64,000 nt of DNA. Source: Herbinix sp. (GTDB taxonomy: Bacteria > Bacillota > Clostridia > Lachnospirales > Lachnospiraceae). The DNA lies in the NCBI GenBank assembly GCA_029240245.1, contig JARBTJ010000008.1, positions 1 through 64,000 of the forward strand, given 5' to 3'. The translations under genes and the position numbers were made by a program. Positions 62,426 through 64,000 of this stretch are shown piece after piece; position 1 is the first letter of the stretch, and every line of letters begins with the position of its first letter. The notes beneath the pieces were generated by a model. The model ran no database searches. It had not been told where the DNA came from and saw only the letters and a program-made list of their open reading frames with translations.

Positions 62426-63604
62426 CTACTCCTCCGCCACATAGGAATTCTCAAGGGTAATGATGCACTGGTACTTTGCATCCTGTCGTCTTATTTCCTC
62501 CACAATCCTGCTGAGAAGTTTCTGCTCCTCCTCCTTCGAATAAGAATAAGGAATTACAAGGTCAAAGATCAGGTTAATCTGATGCTCTCCGTTAACAATC
62601 CGAAAATCATGCAGGGACGAATTTGGCTCAAAACTATGGATTATATTTAATACCATATCCTTCTTTTCCACCACCATGGTATCGTTGACCTCCAGCGGAT
62701 CCATATGGATGACCAGAAAAATATCCAGTTTTTTCAGTACATCCCGTTCAATGCGGTCGATGGTTTCATGGGCTTGCTCAAAATTAATATTGTTCGGCAC
62801 CTCGGCATGGATCGTCGCCATCCGATGAGTCGGTCCATAGCTGTGGATAATCAGATCATGGCTACCGACGATTCCTTCATAACTCTCCACCATATCGGTT
62901 ATCCTTTGATATACCTCACGGTCAATTGCCTGACCAAGTAAAGGTTCCAGTGTCTCCTTTGCAATGCGAAAACCGGCAATCATTACGAAAATAGATACTA
63001 CAACACCCATATAACCGTCAATCAAAAGTCCGGTCAGTCCGGCAATAACGGTTGAAATAATCGCTGCCGTAGTTACCAGAACATCGCCCAGAGAATCTGC
63101 TGCCGTAGCCTTCATAACGGAGGAATTAATACGTGTTCCCAACTTACGGTTAAAGAAGGCGAGCCACACCTTAATCAGAACGGAGATCCCAAGGATACCA
63201 GTTAGCAAAGGATTGAAATCGACTTCTTCCGGTTTAAATATCTTGGAGAATGAGCTCTGAAACAGAGAAAATCCTACCTGCATAATTAAAAATGATACAG
63301 CGAGAGCAGATATGTACTCAAATCTGCCGTGTCCAAAAGGATGTTCTTTATCTGCCGGTCTTTCCGCCAGCTTAACTCCGATAAAGCTAATCACCGAAGA
63401 AGCCGCATCTGATAAGTTATTAAATGCATCTGCCATAACAGAGATACTGTTTATGATAATACCGATGGCCATTTTAATGCCAAATAGCAGCAAATTGCAT
63501 ATCATGCCAACAACACTGGATAAAATTCCATATGCGGTCCTTACCGAAGGGTCCTCTATATTTTCATTGTTTTTTATAAACTTTTTAACCAATAAATTAA
63601 TCAA
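62426..63604 (-). CDS. CDF metal exporter, manganese-type site
   Basis: A 392-residue cation diffusion facilitator: six membrane helices (about 25-230), then a cytoplasmic ferredoxin-like domain and an extra C-terminal domain of about 100 residues. Transport-site residues are Asn62 and Asp66 in helix 2 (FNNLSD) and an Asp-x3-Asp in helix 5 (ADSLGD). The Asn-Asp-Asp-Asp set is typical of manganese exporters rather than zinc ones, which use His. It probably exports Mn(II) by proton antiport as a dimer. The start is a TTG with AAGGAG ten bases upstream. Confidence 0.88.
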   Translation of the reverse strand: MINLLVKKFIKNNENIEDPSVRTAYGILSSVVGMICNLLLFGIKMAIGIIINSISVMADAFNNLSDAASSVISFIGVKLAERPADKEHPFGHGRFEYISALAVSFLIMQVGFSLFQSSFSKIFKPEEVDFNPLLTGILGISVLIKVWLAFFNRKLGTRINSSVMKATAADSLGDVLVTTAAIISTVIAGLTGLLIDGYMGVVVSIFVMIAGFRIAKETLEPLLGQAIDREVYQRITDMVESYEGIVGSHDLIIHSYGPTHRMATIHAEVPNNINFEQAHETIDRIERDVLKKLDIFLVIHMDPLEVNDTMVVEKKDMVLNIIHSFEPNSSLHDFRIVNGEHQINLIFDLVIPYSYSKEEEQKLLSRIVEEIRRQDAKYQCIITLENSYVAEE

Positions 63605-63914
63605 AACAATAATTCTCCTTCCATATCAGAATCAAACCTGATAATATATAGGAATCAAAAACTACACCTCTTAATTCCATCATTTTTATTTGGGTCCTAC
63701 ATAAAATACAAGTATAAACACGAATGATAAATTGTTTTCCAAAAGAACAATAACCTGCAACAGGGAAAAACAGGAATATCATAATTGTATCACAAGAGCT
63801 TAAAAAATCAAGGTATACCGGTCTCTAAAAGCTCATAGTATCCATAAATTACCGGATTAGGAGAATTACCGTCCGCTGACGTAAAACCAAACACAAGGAT
63901 AATGGTGATATAAT
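63605..63914. other. Intergenic region at right edge
   Basis: 310 bases between divergent genes. A TATAAT at 63909-63914 directly abuts the last ATG and so is more likely chance sequence than a promoter. No repeat or RNA gene was recognised. Confidence 0.4.
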
Positions 63915-64000
63915 ATGAAAAGATTAGCAGGTATATACCGTACCTATATGAAATCACATAATCTAAATTTATTCCTCCTTGATGCAACCTTCAAGGTTCT
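63915..64000 (+). CDS. Possible gene start cut by window edge
   Basis: An ATG at 63915 opens a frame that runs to the last base (starts MKRLAGIYRTYMKSHNLN). The ribosome-binding site (GGTG) is weak. Too short to identify; it could be a chance frame. Confidence 0.35.
   Translation, partial: MKRLAGIYRTYMKSHNLNLFLLDATFKV

Overview
The window looks like chromosome of a plant- or gut-associated Lachnospiraceae (Clostridium phytofermentans / Lachnoclostridium-like). The evidence is low GC, strong AAGGAGG ribosome-binding sites with frequent TTG/GTG starts, large sugar-ABC operons with AraC activators and no dedicated ATPase, and protein families typical of that group (DUF5696, lipoprotein solute-binding proteins, CE2 esterase, GH110). 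Species assignment is inference.

Region 1 (1-30 kb, almost all minus strand) is a glycan-utilisation locus. It reads leftward from a promoter at about 29.13 kb, next to a divergent AraC activator. Two solute-binding proteins, two MalF/MalG-type permease pairs and an unusual envelope trio (DUF5696, Yip1, NHL-TPR) precede five glycoside hydrolases and one esterase: two clan GH-D paralogues (one membrane-anchored), a GH36 alpha-galactosidase, a GH95-like enzyme, an SGNH hydrolase, a GH38 alpha-mannosidase and a GH110 alpha-1,3-galactosidase. Most enzymes lack export signals, so oligosaccharides are probably imported and trimmed inside the cell. The enzyme set fits alpha-galactosyl, fucosyl and mannosyl glycans.

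Region 2 (30.5-36 kb) has two zinc-ribbon ABC exporter-type proteins flanking a DUF1854 protein. Region 3 (36-43 kb) has a secreted beta-helix lipoprotein, a second AraC regulator and a membrane-anchored CE2-type esterase. Region 4 (43-49 kb) is mixed: a helical-bundle protein, a one-piece LarC with a long His-rich stretch, an ECF S component, a uridine-kinase-like protein, an alpha/beta hydrolase and a decayed group II intron end.

Region 5 (49.7-60.9 kb, plus strand, visibly more AT-rich) is the most interesting part. It is a peptide natural-product cluster of the Clostridium Cys-rich type: a 70-residue precursor with seven cysteines, a radical SAM/SPASM maturase, a TIGR04066-type protein, an ACP-like protein lacking the serine, an ABC exporter and a subtilisin-like protease. 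An acyl-transfer module precedes it: a BtrH-like cysteine-fold protein, two different adenylate-forming enzymes and a genuine acyl carrier protein. Its promoter carries the same pair of 21-bp direct repeats, with identical spacing to the -10 box, as the sugar-uptake operon promoter 20 kb away. This suggests one activator controls both.

Region 6 (61-64 kb) has tRNA-Gln(CTG), a metal-dependent amidohydrolase, a CDF metal exporter with a manganese-type site, and the start of a possible gene at the right edge.
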